In this document: in pieces, positions 8,475-16,625 of the stretch
Layout: each line of letters starts with the position of its first letter
Numbering within the stretch: the first letter of the stretch is position 1
DNA from: an uncultured Rivibacter sp.
GTDB taxonomy: Bacteria > Pseudomonadota > Gammaproteobacteria > Burkholderiales > Burkholderiaceae
NCBI GenBank assembly: GCA_946480925.1
Contig: CAMLLU010000097.1
Coordinates: 1 to 17,538 of the forward strand
Direction: 5' to 3'
DNA length: 17,538 nucleotides
Notes under the pieces: model-generated
Seen by the model: the letters and a program-made list of their open reading frames with translations, nothing else
What the model was told of the DNA's origin: nothing
Database searches by the model: none
Made by a program: the position numbers and the translations under genes

Positions 8475-10672
8475 TCGACCACCAGGGCCGCTTTGCCGGT
8501 ACCGACGCCGACGACGACCGCACCAGCATCCTGGTCGTCGACGACCTGCCGGAAAAACTGCTGGTGTTCCGCACCGTGCTCGAAGAGCTGGGGCAGGACC
8601 TCGTGCTCGTGCGCTCGGGCAACGAGGCGCTGCGCGAAGTGCTGCACCGCGATTTCGCGGTGATCCTGCTCGACGTCAACATGCCCGACATCGACGGCTT
8701 CGAGACCGCCGGGCTCATCCGCAAGTACAAGCGCTCAGCGCATACGCCCATCATCTTCATCACCGCCTACACCGACGAGATGCAGACCGCGCTGGGCTAT
8801 TCGCTAGGCGCCGTGGACTACATCCTTTCGCCGGTGGTGCCCGAGGTGCTGCGCAGCAAGGTGCGTGTGTTCGTCGAGCTGCACAAGATGCAGCGCCGGG
8901 TGCGCAGGCAGTCCGAGGAGCGCTTGGCGCTGGTGGCCGCCGAGGCGGCGCGCCGTGCGGCCGAGGAGAACACGCGTCGCTCCAGCTTCCTGGCGCGCGC
9001 CAGCCGGGCGCTCGGCGATTCGCTCGATGCCGAGGTCAGCACCCGCACGCTGCTGCAGCTGGTGGTGCCGGGGCTCGGCTGCGTGGCCGTGCTGATGACG
9101 CTGGGCGATGCGCATGCGGCCACCCGCACCGCGACTTGCGTGCACACGGCCGAGGGTGACGGCAGCCGCATCGCGCAGGTGGACGTCGGAGCACTGCCAC
9201 CCATGCTGCAGGACACGCTGGGCCGGGCCATCGGCTCGAGGATGCGTGTCGATCTCGACGCAGCCGTGCTGTCGGTGCTGGCAGCACCGGGCCTGTGGGA
9301 CGGGGCAACGGTGCCTGCGCTGATCCTGGGTGCCGCGTTGCCGCTCGTCATCGGCAACCGAGTGCTGGGCGCCTTGCTGGTGGCCACCGACTTGGCCTCA
9401 CAGGAATGGGGCGCGCTCGACGAGCTGGCCGACCGCGCCGCGGTGGCGTTCGAGAACGTGCGCCTGTACCGCAGCCTGGAGGCCGAGATCGTCGAGCGCC
9501 GGCAGGCCGAGAACAAGCTGCAGCAGTCCAACCGCCGCAAGGACGAATTCCTCGCCATGCTCTCGCACGAGCTGCGCAACCCGCTCGCCCCGATCCGCAA
9601 TGCGGTCGAGGTGATACGCCGCATCGCCCCGGCCGACCCGCGGCTCACGCGTGCCAACGACGTGATGGACCGGCAGGTGAACCACCTGACACGGCTGGTG
9701 GAAGAACTGCTCGACGTGGCGCGCATCAGCCAGGGCAAGATCGCGCTGCACCTGGAGCCGGTGGACCTGCTGGGCGTCATTGCGCACAGCGTCGAGACCG
9801 TGCGCCCGATCATCGACGCGCGCAGTCATGCGCTGTCACTGTCGCTGCCCGACCAGGCCGTGTGGATGCGCGGCGACTTCGCGCGGTTGTCGCAGATCGT
9901 CGCCAACCTGCTCAACAACGCGGCCAAGTACACCGAGGACGGCGGGCTGATCCAGCTGTCGCTTTCGGTGGAGTCCGACGGCATGGCGGTGATCTCGGTG
10001 CGCGACAACGGCATCGGCATCGACGACGAGCTGCTGCCGCACGTGTTCGACCTGTTCGAGCAGGGCAAGCGTGCGCTCGACCGCGCGCAGGGCGGCCTCG
10101 GTGTGGGGCTCACGCTGGTGCAGCGGCTGGTCGAGATGCACAACGGCCGCGTCTGCGCCTCCAGTGCCGGAGCGGGCAAGGGCGCCGAGTTCCAGGTTCA
10201 TCTGCCGTGCCTGGTGGAGGTAGGAACGCCGGTGATCGCCATGCAGCCCGATGCGCCGGTATCCACCGGCTGCCGCGTGCTGGTGGTGGACGACAACAGC
10301 GATGCCGCTGAATCCATTGCGATGTTCCTCGGCATGCTGGGCCACGAGGTCAAGACCGTCAGCGACGGCCTGCAGGCGCTGGCCAGTGCGCCGGTGTATG
10401 CACCGCGCGTGGTGGTGCTCGACATCGGCCTGCCGGGGCTCGACGGCTACGAGGTGGCACGGCGCCTGCGCAAGCTGCCGCAGACGCAAGGCGCGCTGCT
10501 GGTGGCCGTCACCGGCTACGGCAGCAAGGCCGACCAGACTCGCGCCATCGAAGCCGGCTTCGACCTTCATCTCGTGAAGCCGGCCGACCCCTGTGCGCTG
10601 GCCGATGCCATCTCGGCCTGGCTGGCGGGGCAACTGCCGAACACCACAGCGGCGTTGAGCAGCGTGCGCTGA
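8465..10672 (+). CDS. Hybrid histidine kinase with receivers at both ends (REC-GAF-like-HisKA-HATPase-REC)
   Basis: The protein has about 735 residues from GTG 8465. The start choice is uncertain: GAGG at 8455-8458 is well spaced for GTG 8465, while GTG 8471 would give a GTGA overlap with the upstream stop. Either way the gene is translationally coupled to the giant kinase. Domains: N-terminal receiver (about 20-135, Asp70 in [11 protein letters not shown]); coiled linker; GAF-like region (about 180-330); HisKA with [10 protein letters not shown] and His368; HATPase with [16 protein letters not shown] and [10 protein letters not shown]; and C-terminal receiver (about 610-725, Asp653, Lys705). 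In the first receiver the usual Lys-Pro is replaced by Ser-Pro ([11 protein letters not shown]), so its phosphorylation switch may be altered. There is no DNA-binding domain, so output must pass to another protein. It is likely to work in a relay with the upstream kinase. Confidence 0.92.
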   Translation: MPVIDHQGRFAGTDADDDRTSILVVDDLPEKLLVFRTVLEELGQDLVLVRSGNEALREVLHRDFAVILLDVNMPDIDGFETAGLIRKYKRSAHTPIIFITAYTDEMQTALGYSLGAVDYILSPVVPEVLRSKVRVFVELHKMQRRVRRQSEERLALVAAEAARRAAEENTRRSSFLARASRALGDSLDAEVSTRTLLQLVVPGLGCVAVLMTLGDAHAATRTATCVHTAEGDGSRIAQVDVGALPPMLQDTLGRAIGSRMRVDLDAAVLSVLAAPGLWDGATVPALILGAALPLVIGNRVLGALLVATDLASQEWGALDELADRAAVAFENVRLYRSLEAEIVERRQAENKLQQSNRRKDEFLAMLSHELRNPLAPIRNAVEVIRRIAPADPRLTRANDVMDRQVNHLTRLVEELLDVARISQGKIALHLEPVDLLGVIAHSVETVRPIIDARSHALSLSLPDQAVWMRGDFARLSQIVANLLNNAAKYTEDGGLIQLSLSVESDGMAVISVRDNGIGIDDELLPHVFDLFEQGKRALDRAQGGLGVGLTLVQRLVEMHNGRVCASSAGAGKGAEFQVHLPCLVEVGTPVIAMQPDAPVSTGCRVLVVDDNSDAAESIAMFLGMLGHEVKTVSDGLQALASAPVYAPRVVVLDIGLPGLDGYEVARRLRKLPQTQGALLVAVTGYGSKADQTRAIEAGFDLHLVKPADPCALADAISAWLAGQLPNTTAALSSVR

Positions 10673-10683
10673 ACTGCCGTGCG

Positions 10684-12309
10684 CTACAGGCTGGCGCGTA
10701 CCGCACGCGCCAGTTGCTCGCTCATCTCGTCGAGCGCGTCGCACACGAAGTGCGCGCCGAACTCCTGCAGCCAGGCACGCTCGGCATCGGTGGCCGCGGC
10801 GCTGATGATGGCCACGCGCGGGTTGAGCTGGCGCGCGGCACGGCAGACCTGCATCTTTTCGTTGAGCGACAGATCGGCCACCAGCAGTGTGCGTGCTTCG
10901 GCCACGCCGGCGCGTTGCAGCACCTTGGAGTCGGTCGGGTCGCCGACCAGGCGTTCGAAGGGCAGGGCCTGTTGCATGTCACCGTCGTCGCTGTCGATCA
11001 CGCGCAGCGCCACGCCTGTGTCGGCGCAACGGCGCGCCAGGCGCCGGCCCAGCGAACGGAAGCCCACCATCACCACGGGTACCGCCACTGGTGCGCCGGT
11101 TTCCTGCGGCAAGGCGGAAGAAGCGGCTTCTTCGGCGCGGGCTTTTCTGGCCAGCAGCCTGGCCACGAAGCGGAACAGCACCGGGTTGATCGCGATGGAG
11201 ACGATGGCCACCACCACCAGCGTGTCCATCGCCTGGCGCGGCAGGATGCCCAATGCCGTGCCCAGGCTGCCGAGGATGAACGAGAACTCGCCGATCTGCG
11301 CCAGCCCCACCGACACCGTGGCTGCAGTGCGTGGGGTGCCACGCAAGGCACTCACGATGAGCCATGCGGCCAGCGGCTTGATCACCATCACGATGCCGAG
11401 CGCGGCCAGCACGAGGTCAGGGCGCTCCAGCACGAAGGCCGGGTTGAACAGCATGCCCACCGAAACGAAGAAGAGCGCCGAGAACACGTCGCGAAAGGGG
11501 GCCATGTCGGCGGCCGCCTGCGGGCCGAAGCGTGACTGCCCCAGCACCAGCCCAGCGAAGAACGCGCCCAGCGCCACGGATACGTGGAACACCTCGGCGG
11601 CGATGGTGGCCACGCCCAGTGCCACGACGAACACCGTGAGCGTGAACAGCTCGTGCGAGCCGGCACCGGCCATGCGCTCCATCAGCCATGAGAGCACCCG
11701 CGTGCCCACCACCCACACCAACAGCGCAAACGCGCCAGCCAGCGCCAACGCCTTCAGCAGTGCGGGCAGCAGCGTGCCTGCGTCGGCACCGCCCGAGGCG
11801 AGCGCAGGCAGCACCACCAGTGCGGCCACCGTGAAGAGGTCTTCCACGATGAGCCAGCCCACTGCCACGTGACCGTCGCGCTCGCTCAGCCGGTCCTGCT
11901 CGACCAGCATCTTCATCAGCACCACGGTGCTGGCCACCGCCAATGCCATGCCGAACACCGCGCCGGCCGTGTGCGACCAGCCAAGTGCGCGCGCCAGTGC
12001 CCAGCCGGCCAGGCCTGCGAGCGCGCTCTGGCCGAAGGCGCCCGGCACCGCCAGTCGCCACACGCGCAGCAGCTCCTGTGGGTGGAAGTGCAGGCCCACG
12101 CCGAACATCAGCAGGATCACGCCGATCTCGGCCATCTGCGACGCGAGCCGCGCATCGGCCACGAAGCCGGGTGTGAACGGGCCGACCACGATGCCGGCCA
12201 GCATGTAGCCCACGATGGTGGACAGCCCGATGCGCTGGGTGACCCAGCCCAGCAGCAGTGCGGCCAGCAGGCCGCCGACGAGGGTAGTGATGATGGTGAG
12301 ATCGTGCAT
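10684..12309 (-). CDS. YbaL/Kef-like CPA2 cation:proton antiporter with RCK (TrkA-N) domain
   Basis: The 541-residue inner-membrane protein has a hydrophobic CPA2 exchanger domain (about 5-385, some 12 segments). Visible landmarks are GYMLAGIVVGPFTPGF (34-49), ILLMFGVGLHF (65-75) and an acidic pair Glu156-Asp157 in VGWLIVEDLF, in the place expected for the ion-binding site. A charged linker is followed by a cytoplasmic RCK/TrkA-N domain (412-541). Its nucleotide-binding loop is unusual, VGFRSLGRRLA in place of a plain GxGxxG. The family exchanges K+ or Na+ for protons. The RCK domain gates it through a nucleotide or, in KefB/KefC, glutathione adducts. The next gene upstream in the same direction is a glutathione transferase, which is suggestive but 200 bases away. 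The start at 12309 has a modest GGGA about seven bases upstream. It is convergent with the hybrid kinase gene. Confidence 0.92.
   Translation of the reverse strand: MHDLTIITTLVGGLLAALLLGWVTQRIGLSTIVGYMLAGIVVGPFTPGFVADARLASQMAEIGVILLMFGVGLHFHPQELLRVWRLAVPGAFGQSALAGLAGWALARALGWSHTAGAVFGMALAVASTVVLMKMLVEQDRLSERDGHVAVGWLIVEDLFTVAALVVLPALASGGADAGTLLPALLKALALAGAFALLVWVVGTRVLSWLMERMAGAGSHELFTLTVFVVALGVATIAAEVFHVSVALGAFFAGLVLGQSRFGPQAAADMAPFRDVFSALFFVSVGMLFNPAFVLERPDLVLAALGIVMVIKPLAAWLIVSALRGTPRTAATVSVGLAQIGEFSFILGSLGTALGILPRQAMDTLVVVAIVSIAINPVLFRFVARLLARKARAEEAASSALPQETGAPVAVPVVMVGFRSLGRRLARRCADTGVALRVIDSDDGDMQQALPFERLVGDPTDSKVLQRAGVAEARTLLVADLSLNEKMQVCRAARQLNPRVAIISAAATDAERAWLQEFGAHFVCDALDEMSEQLARAVRASL
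10691..10713. terminator. Perfect hairpin at the convergent 3' ends, possible shared terminator
   Basis: CTGGCGCGT (10691-10699) and ACGCGCCAG (10705-10713) form a perfect 9-bp stem with loop ACCGC. It lies just past the stop of the hybrid kinase gene (10672), inside the last codons of the oppositely oriented antiporter gene. Only 11 bases separate the two stops. No T-run follows on either strand, so it is not a classical intrinsic terminator; it may pause polymerase or protect the 3' end. Confidence 0.35.
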
Positions 12310-12509
12310 GCCTTGATCCCGTGGGTTGGACGTCGCGGCCGTGCCGCAGGAATGCCCGCTCGATGCGGGCGGCGTTCAACTCAAGGCAATGCCGGGCGAT
12401 GAGGCATGCCCGATGCACAAGAGCCTGATGCTTGAGGACAAAACCGCAGCCTGAGTTCCCCGTCAGCGCTCCTCGCCAGACGGCCGACGCGTTCATCCGG
12501 CGGCGGGCC
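12310..12509 (-). promoter_or_regulatory. Intergenic region between the glutathione transferase and antiporter genes
   Basis: No gene is recognisable in these 200 bases. They contain a GC-rich hairpin, GCCCGC (12354-12359) with GCGGGC (12365-12370) and loop TCGAT. On the minus strand it is followed by ATTCCT, a poor T-tract, so termination of the glutathione transferase transcript is possible but unproven. A longer-range pairing CTCAAG (12380-12385) with CTTGAG (12431-12436) is also possible. No convincing promoter for the antiporter was seen. Confidence 0.3.
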
Positions 12510-13202
12510 TCAGTGGCGTTTGTACTGCTCCGCCCCGAAGAGCACCTCGCGCGCCTTGTCGTCGGTGATGGGCTTGCGCCGGTCGGCCAGCACTTCCACG
12601 CCGCGCTGCACCGCGGGCCGGGCCGCGATCTCGTCGAACCAGCCCTTGAGCTGCGGATAGTCGGCCCAGTCGATGCCCTGGTTCTTCCACGAACGCAACC
12701 AAGGAAAGATCGCGATGTCGGCGATCGAGTATTCGGCCCCGCCGATGTACTTCGACTTCGCGAGCCGCTTGTCCATCACGCCGTACAGGCGCTTGGCCTC
12801 GTTGGTGTAGCGGTTGATCGCGTATTCGATCTTCTCGGGCGCATAGTTGCGGAAGTGGTGCGTCTGGCCGAGCATGGGCCCCACGCCGCCCATCTGGAAC
12901 ATCAACCACTGCAGCACTTCGTACTTGGCCACCACGTCGGCAGGCAGGAACTTGCCCGTCTTGCCGGCGAGGTAGAGCAGGATGGCGCCCGACTCGAACA
13001 ACGAAATGGGCTTGCCATCAGGGCCGTCGGGGTCCACGATGGCAGGGATCTTGTTGTTTGGGCTGATGGTCAGGAACTCGGGCCTGAACTGATCGCCGGC
13101 ACCGATGTCTACCGGGATCACTCTGTAAGGCAGGCCACATTCCTCCAGCATGATGTGAACCTTGTGTCCATTGGGCGTGGCCCAGGAATACACTTCGATC
13201 AT
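12510..13202 (-). CDS. yfcG: YfcG-like (Nu-class) glutathione transferase / disulfide-bond oxidoreductase
   Basis: The 230-residue cytoplasmic protein has an N-terminal thioredoxin fold and a C-terminal helical GST domain. Close landmarks of E. coli YfcG are visible: ATPNGHK with Thr9 and Asn11 in the position of the YfcG active-site residues that bind glutathione, then QFRPEFLTISPNNKIPAIVD, SLFESGAILLYLA and GPMLGQTHHF. In the C-terminal domain YSIADIAIFPW is the usual GST folding motif. YfcG itself has about 215 residues and shows disulfide-bond reductase activity with glutathione rather than classical conjugation; the same is inferred here. The start at 13202 is the first Met and matches the start of the YfcG family. 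The ribosome binding site is weak (AAGAGAG). It is divergent from the unknown gene at 13268, with a 65-base shared upstream region in which no clear promoter was found. Confidence 0.9.
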   Translation of the reverse strand: MIEVYSWATPNGHKVHIMLEECGLPYRVIPVDIGAGDQFRPEFLTISPNNKIPAIVDPDGPDGKPISLFESGAILLYLAGKTGKFLPADVVAKYEVLQWLMFQMGGVGPMLGQTHHFRNYAPEKIEYAINRYTNEAKRLYGVMDKRLAKSKYIGGAEYSIADIAIFPWLRSWKNQGIDWADYPQLKGWFDEIAARPAVQRGVEVLADRRKPITDDKAREVLFGAEQYKRH

Positions 13203-13267
13203 TGCTCGCTCTCTTGTTGTTGGTGGATGTTCGCAATAGCGCGGACTCTAGCCGACGAATCACAAAG

Positions 13268-14029
13268 ATGCTCGACTCCTTCAAGCGCTGGATCGGCGGT
13301 ACCCCGGGCGGCCCTGATGGGCGTCCGTTGGCCACCTGGGCCAAGCAGCACGGGCTCGAATTCAAGAAGGTTCGCGACGAACAGGGTTTTGTCGTCGAGG
13401 GCCGCAAAGGCAACTACCTGTGGCGGCTCGAGTGGGGTGACCCGCAGCGCAGCTACATCGGTGGCCGTGAATTGCGACTGCGCGCAGAGCTCGCGCTGCC
13501 GCAGGGCCTGCAGATGCTGCTGATCTCGCGCAAGCTGGCCGAGCGCCTGGAGGCCGATGCCTTCGAGCGCTTCACGCAGGACATGCAGACGCAGATCGAC
13601 AACTCCATGCCGGAGGAGATGCGTTGGCTTGCGATGTTCCCGAAAGCGAACCTGTCGACGCATCGCGGGCTGAGAGGCCGTTTGGTCGCGGTGGCGAGTG
13701 CCGCGCCACCGGTGGCAACGTGGCTCGATGGGGAGCTTGCGGCTCGCCTTGAAGAGGCCACCCAGGGCTGCCTGGCAGGCGACCCGCCCTTCGTGCTGAT
13801 GACCTTGCGAGGCCGCGTCTACATGCGGCTCGAAGCGCCCAGCCTCGACATGACCTTGCTCGACGACGTGCAGGCCTTGTACGACTGCGCGGTGCGCCGC
13901 GCGGTGGCGGCTGCAGAGAACTACAACGAGGGCGGGGGTGTGTGGCCGAGCACCACGTCGACCGCCTGGCACAGCCAGTTGCAACCGGAGCTGCCCAGCA
14001 ACGACAAGCAGCCACCGCGGCGCCAGTAG
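13268..14029 (+). CDS. Hypothetical protein of unknown function
   Basis: The 253-residue protein starts MLDSFKRWIGG. This ATG (13268) is preferred to the upstream ATG at 13202, which would overlap the divergent gene's start codon and add 22 residues (MLALLLLVD...) that do not look conserved; the ribosome binding site is weak in both cases. The protein is soluble, without signal peptide or membrane segments. Landmarks are WRLEWGDPQRSYIGGRELR (about residues 52-70), MPEEMRWLAMFPK (about 115-127) and a late MTLRGRVYMRL segment. The tail is low complexity, rich in Ser, Thr and Gln. I recall similar uncharacterised proteins in Burkholderiales but know no function or domain name, so none is given. 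The gene is monocistronic, followed 30 bases later by a strong terminator. Confidence 0.8.
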   Translation: MLDSFKRWIGGTPGGPDGRPLATWAKQHGLEFKKVRDEQGFVVEGRKGNYLWRLEWGDPQRSYIGGRELRLRAELALPQGLQMLLISRKLAERLEADAFERFTQDMQTQIDNSMPEEMRWLAMFPKANLSTHRGLRGRLVAVASAAPPVATWLDGELAARLEEATQGCLAGDPPFVLMTLRGRVYMRLEAPSLDMTLLDDVQALYDCAVRRAVAAAENYNEGGGVWPSTTSTAWHSQLQPELPSNDKQPPRRQ

Positions 14030-14059
14030 GTCGGGCCACCAGGGCATTCCGTTCCACAC

Positions 14060-14098
14060 GCGGCGCAGAGGCGGTTCCTCTGCGCCGCTTTCGTTTCC
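14060..14098 (+). terminator. Rho-independent terminator of the hypothetical gene
   Basis: GCGGCGCAGAGG (14060-14071) pairs perfectly over 12 bases with CCTCTGCGCCGC (14077-14088), loop CGGTT. The stem is followed directly by TTTCGTTTCC. Stem strength and T-rich tail on the plus strand make this a confident intrinsic terminator for the gene ending at 14029. The same hairpin lies downstream of the acyl-CoA dehydrogenase gene on the minus strand but has no T-run in that direction. Confidence 0.85.
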
Positions 14099-14105
14099 TG
14101 GGTGC

Positions 14106-14249
14106 CTACTGCGCCTGCCGTGCCTGCTGTGCCTGCTGTGCCTGCTGTGCCTACTGCGCCTACTGCGCCTGCTGTGCCTGCTGTGCCTGCTGTGCCTGCT
14201 GTGCCTGCCGTGCCTGCCGTGCCTGCCGTGCCTGCCGTGCCTATTGCGC
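14106..14249. repeat. 9-bp minisatellite, 16 copies, at the 3' end of the acyl-CoA dehydrogenase gene
   Basis: Sixteen head-to-tail 9-bp units lie without interruption between the convergent genes. In plus-strand spelling they are CTACTGCGC (3 copies), CTGCCGTGC (5), CTGCTGTGC (7) and CTATTGCGC (1, at 14241-14249). Read on the minus strand in the dehydrogenase frame these are GCG CAG TAG, GCA CGG CAG, GCA CAG CAG and GCG CAA TAG. The last one is the gene's own final two codons plus stop. The array therefore looks like an amplification of the gene's 3' end, in frame throughout. Confidence 0.95.
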
Positions 14250-15458
14250 GTGCTTGCCGAGCTCCAGCTTGGCGATCGCGTTGCGATGCACTTCGTCCGG
14301 CCCGTCTGCAAAGCGCAGCGTGCGCGCGGCGGTGTAGAAGTAGGCGAGCGGGAAGTCTTCGCTCATGCCGGCACCGCCATGCACCTGGATCGCCCAGTCG
14401 ATCACCTGGCAGGCCATGCTGGGGGCCACCACCTTGATCATCGCGATCTCGGCCTTGGCGGTCTTGTTGCCGGCCACGTCCATCATCCACGCGGCCTTGA
14501 GCGTCAGCAGGCGGGCCTGCTCGATCATGCAGCGGGCCTCGGCAATGCGCTCCTGCGTCACTGTCTGCGCCGCCACGGGCTTGCCGAAGGCCACGCGTGA
14601 CGAGGCACGCTTGCACATCAGCCCGAGCGCGCGTTCGGCCAGGCCGATGAGTCGCATGCAGTGGTGGATGCGGCCCGGGCCCAGGCGGCCCTGTGCGATC
14701 TCGAAGCCGCGGCCTTCGCCCAGCAGCACGTTCGAGGCCGGCACACGCGCGTTCTCGAACAGCACTTCCATGTGGCCGTGCGGTGCGTCGTCGTAACCGA
14801 AGACGCTGAGCGGGCGCAGCACCTTGACCCCGGGCGTGTCGGCCGGCACGAGGATCATCGACTGCTGGCTGTGCTTGGGCGCGTCCGGATCGGTCTTGCC
14901 CATGAAGATGTAGATCTTGCAGCGCGGGTCGCCCGCGCCCGACGTCCACCACTTGCGGCCGTTGATCAAGTATTCGTCGCCCTGACGCTCGATGCGCGAC
15001 TCGATGTTCGTTGCATCGGAAGATGCCACCGCGGGCTCGGTCATCGCAAACGCGCTGCGGATCTCGCCTTGCAGCAGCGGCATGAGCCAGCGCTGCTTCT
15101 GCTCTTCGGTGCCGTAGCGCACCAGCACTTCCATGTTGCCGGTGTCGGGCGCCGAGCAGTTGAACACCTCGCTGGCCCAGGGCACCGCGCCCATGATCTC
15201 GGCCAGCGGTGCGTATTCCTGGTTCGAGAGGCCCCCGCCGTATTCGCTTTCAGGCAGGAACAGGTTCCACAGACCTGCAGCGCGCGCTTTGGGCTTGAGC
15301 TCTTCGATCAGCGCCAGCGATGTCCAGCGACGGCCGGCCTGGGTGTTGGCCTCGATCTCGGAGAAGTAGCGCGCTTCGTTCGGGTAGACGTGCGCGTCCA
15401 TGAAGTCGCGGACCCTGGCCTGCAGTTCCTTGGTGCGCGGTGAGTAGTCGAAGTCCAT
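14241..15458 (-). CDS. Acyl-CoA dehydrogenase, ACAD10/ACAD11 (LvaC)-like
   Basis: The 405-residue cytoplasmic flavoenzyme has the three-part ACAD fold. Visible motifs are [12 protein letters not shown] (137-148, flavin and acyl-CoA binding), the [10 protein letters not shown] strand (167-176), [10 protein letters not shown] (257-266), the FAD-contact segment [11 protein letters not shown] (358-368) and ADGPDEVHR (384-392). In the last motif Asp385 appears to align with the catalytic Glu of medium-chain dehydrogenases (EGTSQ), which is characteristic of the ACAD10/11 branch. The start at 15458 has AGAGGA six bases upstream. The gene lies 38 bases behind a phosphotransferase gene that matches the other half of ACAD10/11, so a joint action on 4-hydroxyacyl-CoA is inferred. 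The stop codon TAG is inside a 9-bp tandem repeat. Another possibility is a role in a branched or aromatic acyl-CoA pathway. Confidence 0.92.
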   Translation of the reverse strand: MDFDYSPRTKELQARVRDFMDAHVYPNEARYFSEIEANTQAGRRWTSLALIEELKPKARAAGLWNLFLPESEYGGGLSNQEYAPLAEIMGAVPWASEVFNCSAPDTGNMEVLVRYGTEEQKQRWLMPLLQGEIRSAFAMTEPAVASSDATNIESRIERQGDEYLINGRKWWTSGAGDPRCKIYIFMGKTDPDAPKHSQQSMILVPADTPGVKVLRPLSVFGYDDAPHGHMEVLFENARVPASNVLLGEGRGFEIAQGRLGPGRIHHCMRLIGLAERALGLMCKRASSRVAFGKPVAAQTVTQERIAEARCMIEQARLLTLKAAWMMDVAGNKTAKAEIAMIKVVAPSMACQVIDWAIQVHGGAGMSEDFPLAYFYTAARTLRFADGPDEVHRNAIAKLELGKHAQ

Positions 15459-15496
15459 GGCATGTCCTCTCGCATTGGACTCGCCGTCCGTGCGGT

Positions 15497-16576
15497 TCAG
15501 CGAATCTGTTGAGCAATCGACCAGCCGAGCTCGGCCAGTGGCTTGGCACCGGCAGCAGCCTGCTTGGCTTCAGCGCTCGACGCAGTGCCATCGACCACGC
15601 GCTTGGCAATGCCTTGCAGGATGCCGGCGATACGGAACAGGTTGTAGGCGAGGTAGAAGTTCCAGTCAGTCACCAGCGCGTCACTGCTGCCGCGGCCGGT
15701 GCGCTCGCAATAGCGCTGGATGTATTCGGCTTCGTTCGGAATGCCGAGCGACTTGATGTCGATGCCGCCGATGCCGCGGAAGGCACCGTGCGGGATGTGC
15801 CACGACATGCAGTGGTAGCTGAAGTCCGCCAGCGGGTGGCCCAGCGTTGAGAGCTCCCAGTCGAGCACTGCGAGAACACGCGGTTCGGTGGGGTGGAAGA
15901 TCAGGTTGTCGAGGCGGTAGTCGCCGTGCACGATCGAGACTTGGCTCTCGTCGCGCGCGCTGGCCGGTATGTGCGCGGGCAGCCACTCGATGAGCCGGTC
16001 CATCGCCGGGTTGGGCTCGGTGATCGACGCCTGGTACTGCTTGGTCCAGCGGCCGATCTGGCGCTCGAAGTAGTTGCCGGGCTTGCCGAAGTCGGCCAAG
16101 CCGCGTGCCTTGAAGTCCACCCTGTGCAGCGCTGCGATCACGCGGTTCAGCTCGTCGTAGATGGCGCCGCGCTCGGCATTGCTCGTGCCCGGCAGCGCCT
16201 GGTTCCACAACACGCGGCCTTCGACGAACTCCATCACGTAGAAAGCGCGGCCCATCACCGATTCGTCTTCGCACAGCAGGTGCATCTGCGCCACCGGCAC
16301 CTCGGTGCCTGCAAGCGCGCGCATCACGTTGAACTCGCGGTCGATCGCATGGGCCGAGGGCAGCAGCTTGGCCGCAGGCGCCGGCTTGGCACGCATCACG
16401 TAAGCCCGCTGAGGTGTGACGAGCTTGAAGGTCGGGTTCGACTGGCCGCCCTTGAACTGCTCGACGGCCAGTGGCCCTTCAAAGCCGGGCAGGTTGGCGT
16501 GCAGGTAGCTTTCGAGCGCGCCGGTGTCGAAGGCTTGTTGGGCGGAGACAGGCTTGGTTCCGGTGTAGGCGTCCAT
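15497..16576 (-). CDS. APH-family phosphotransferase, ACAD10/11 kinase-domain (LvaA)-like
   Basis: The 359-residue cytoplasmic protein has the aminoglycoside phosphotransferase/choline kinase fold. Visible features are the nucleotide-loop segment [10 protein letters not shown] (41-50), basic residues Arg62 and Lys64 with Glu81 in DREFNV, the catalytic loop [12 protein letters not shown] (216-227, with Asp219 and Asn224) and the metal-binding [17 protein letters not shown] (238-254, with Asp239). This form is typical of the proteins related to the N-terminal domain of ACAD10/ACAD11, not of antibiotic-resistance enzymes. In that system the kinase phosphorylates a 4-hydroxyacyl-CoA and the dehydrogenase partner acts next. 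The neighbouring ACAD gene 38 bases downstream supports this role here; substrate and chain length are unknown. The ribosome binding site is GAAGAAAG just upstream of the ATG at 16576. It starts 49 bases after the regulator gene and is probably in the same operon. Confidence 0.9.
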   Translation of the reverse strand: MDAYTGTKPVSAQQAFDTGALESYLHANLPGFEGPLAVEQFKGGQSNPTFKLVTPQRAYVMRAKPAPAAKLLPSAHAIDREFNVMRALAGTEVPVAQMHLLCEDESVMGRAFYVMEFVEGRVLWNQALPGTSNAERGAIYDELNRVIAALHRVDFKARGLADFGKPGNYFERQIGRWTKQYQASITEPNPAMDRLIEWLPAHIPASARDESQVSIVHGDYRLDNLIFHPTEPRVLAVLDWELSTLGHPLADFSYHCMSWHIPHGAFRGIGGIDIKSLGIPNEAEYIQRYCERTGRGSSDALVTDWNFYLAYNLFRIAGILQGIAKRVVDGTASSAEAKQAAAGAKPLAELGWSIAQQIR

Positions 16577-16625
16577 GGGCTTTCTTCAAGTGGCCGCCTT
16601 CAACAGGTGCGTTGACGGGCGGCGG

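Noticed and set aside
12432..13523. A 363-codon plus-strand frame across the glutathione transferase gene
   Set aside because: It is antisense to a convincing YfcG-like protein with all family motifs, and runs into the next gene in the wrong frame.
14103..14249. The tandem repeat as a CRISPR array
   Set aside because: The units are 9 bp, directly adjacent and without spacers, so it is a minisatellite. No cas genes are present.
13921..14952. Minus-strand frame with a Gly-Thr-Ala repeat tail through the minisatellite
   Set aside because: The repeat tail comes from reading the 9-bp array in a frame other than that of the dehydrogenase, and the rest is a shadow of that gene. No sign of a frameshift site was found.
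16577..16625. A separate promoter or terminator between the regulator and the phosphotransferase gene
   Set aside because: The 49-base gap shows no hairpin with a T-run and no convincing promoter, so a joint transcript is the simpler reading.
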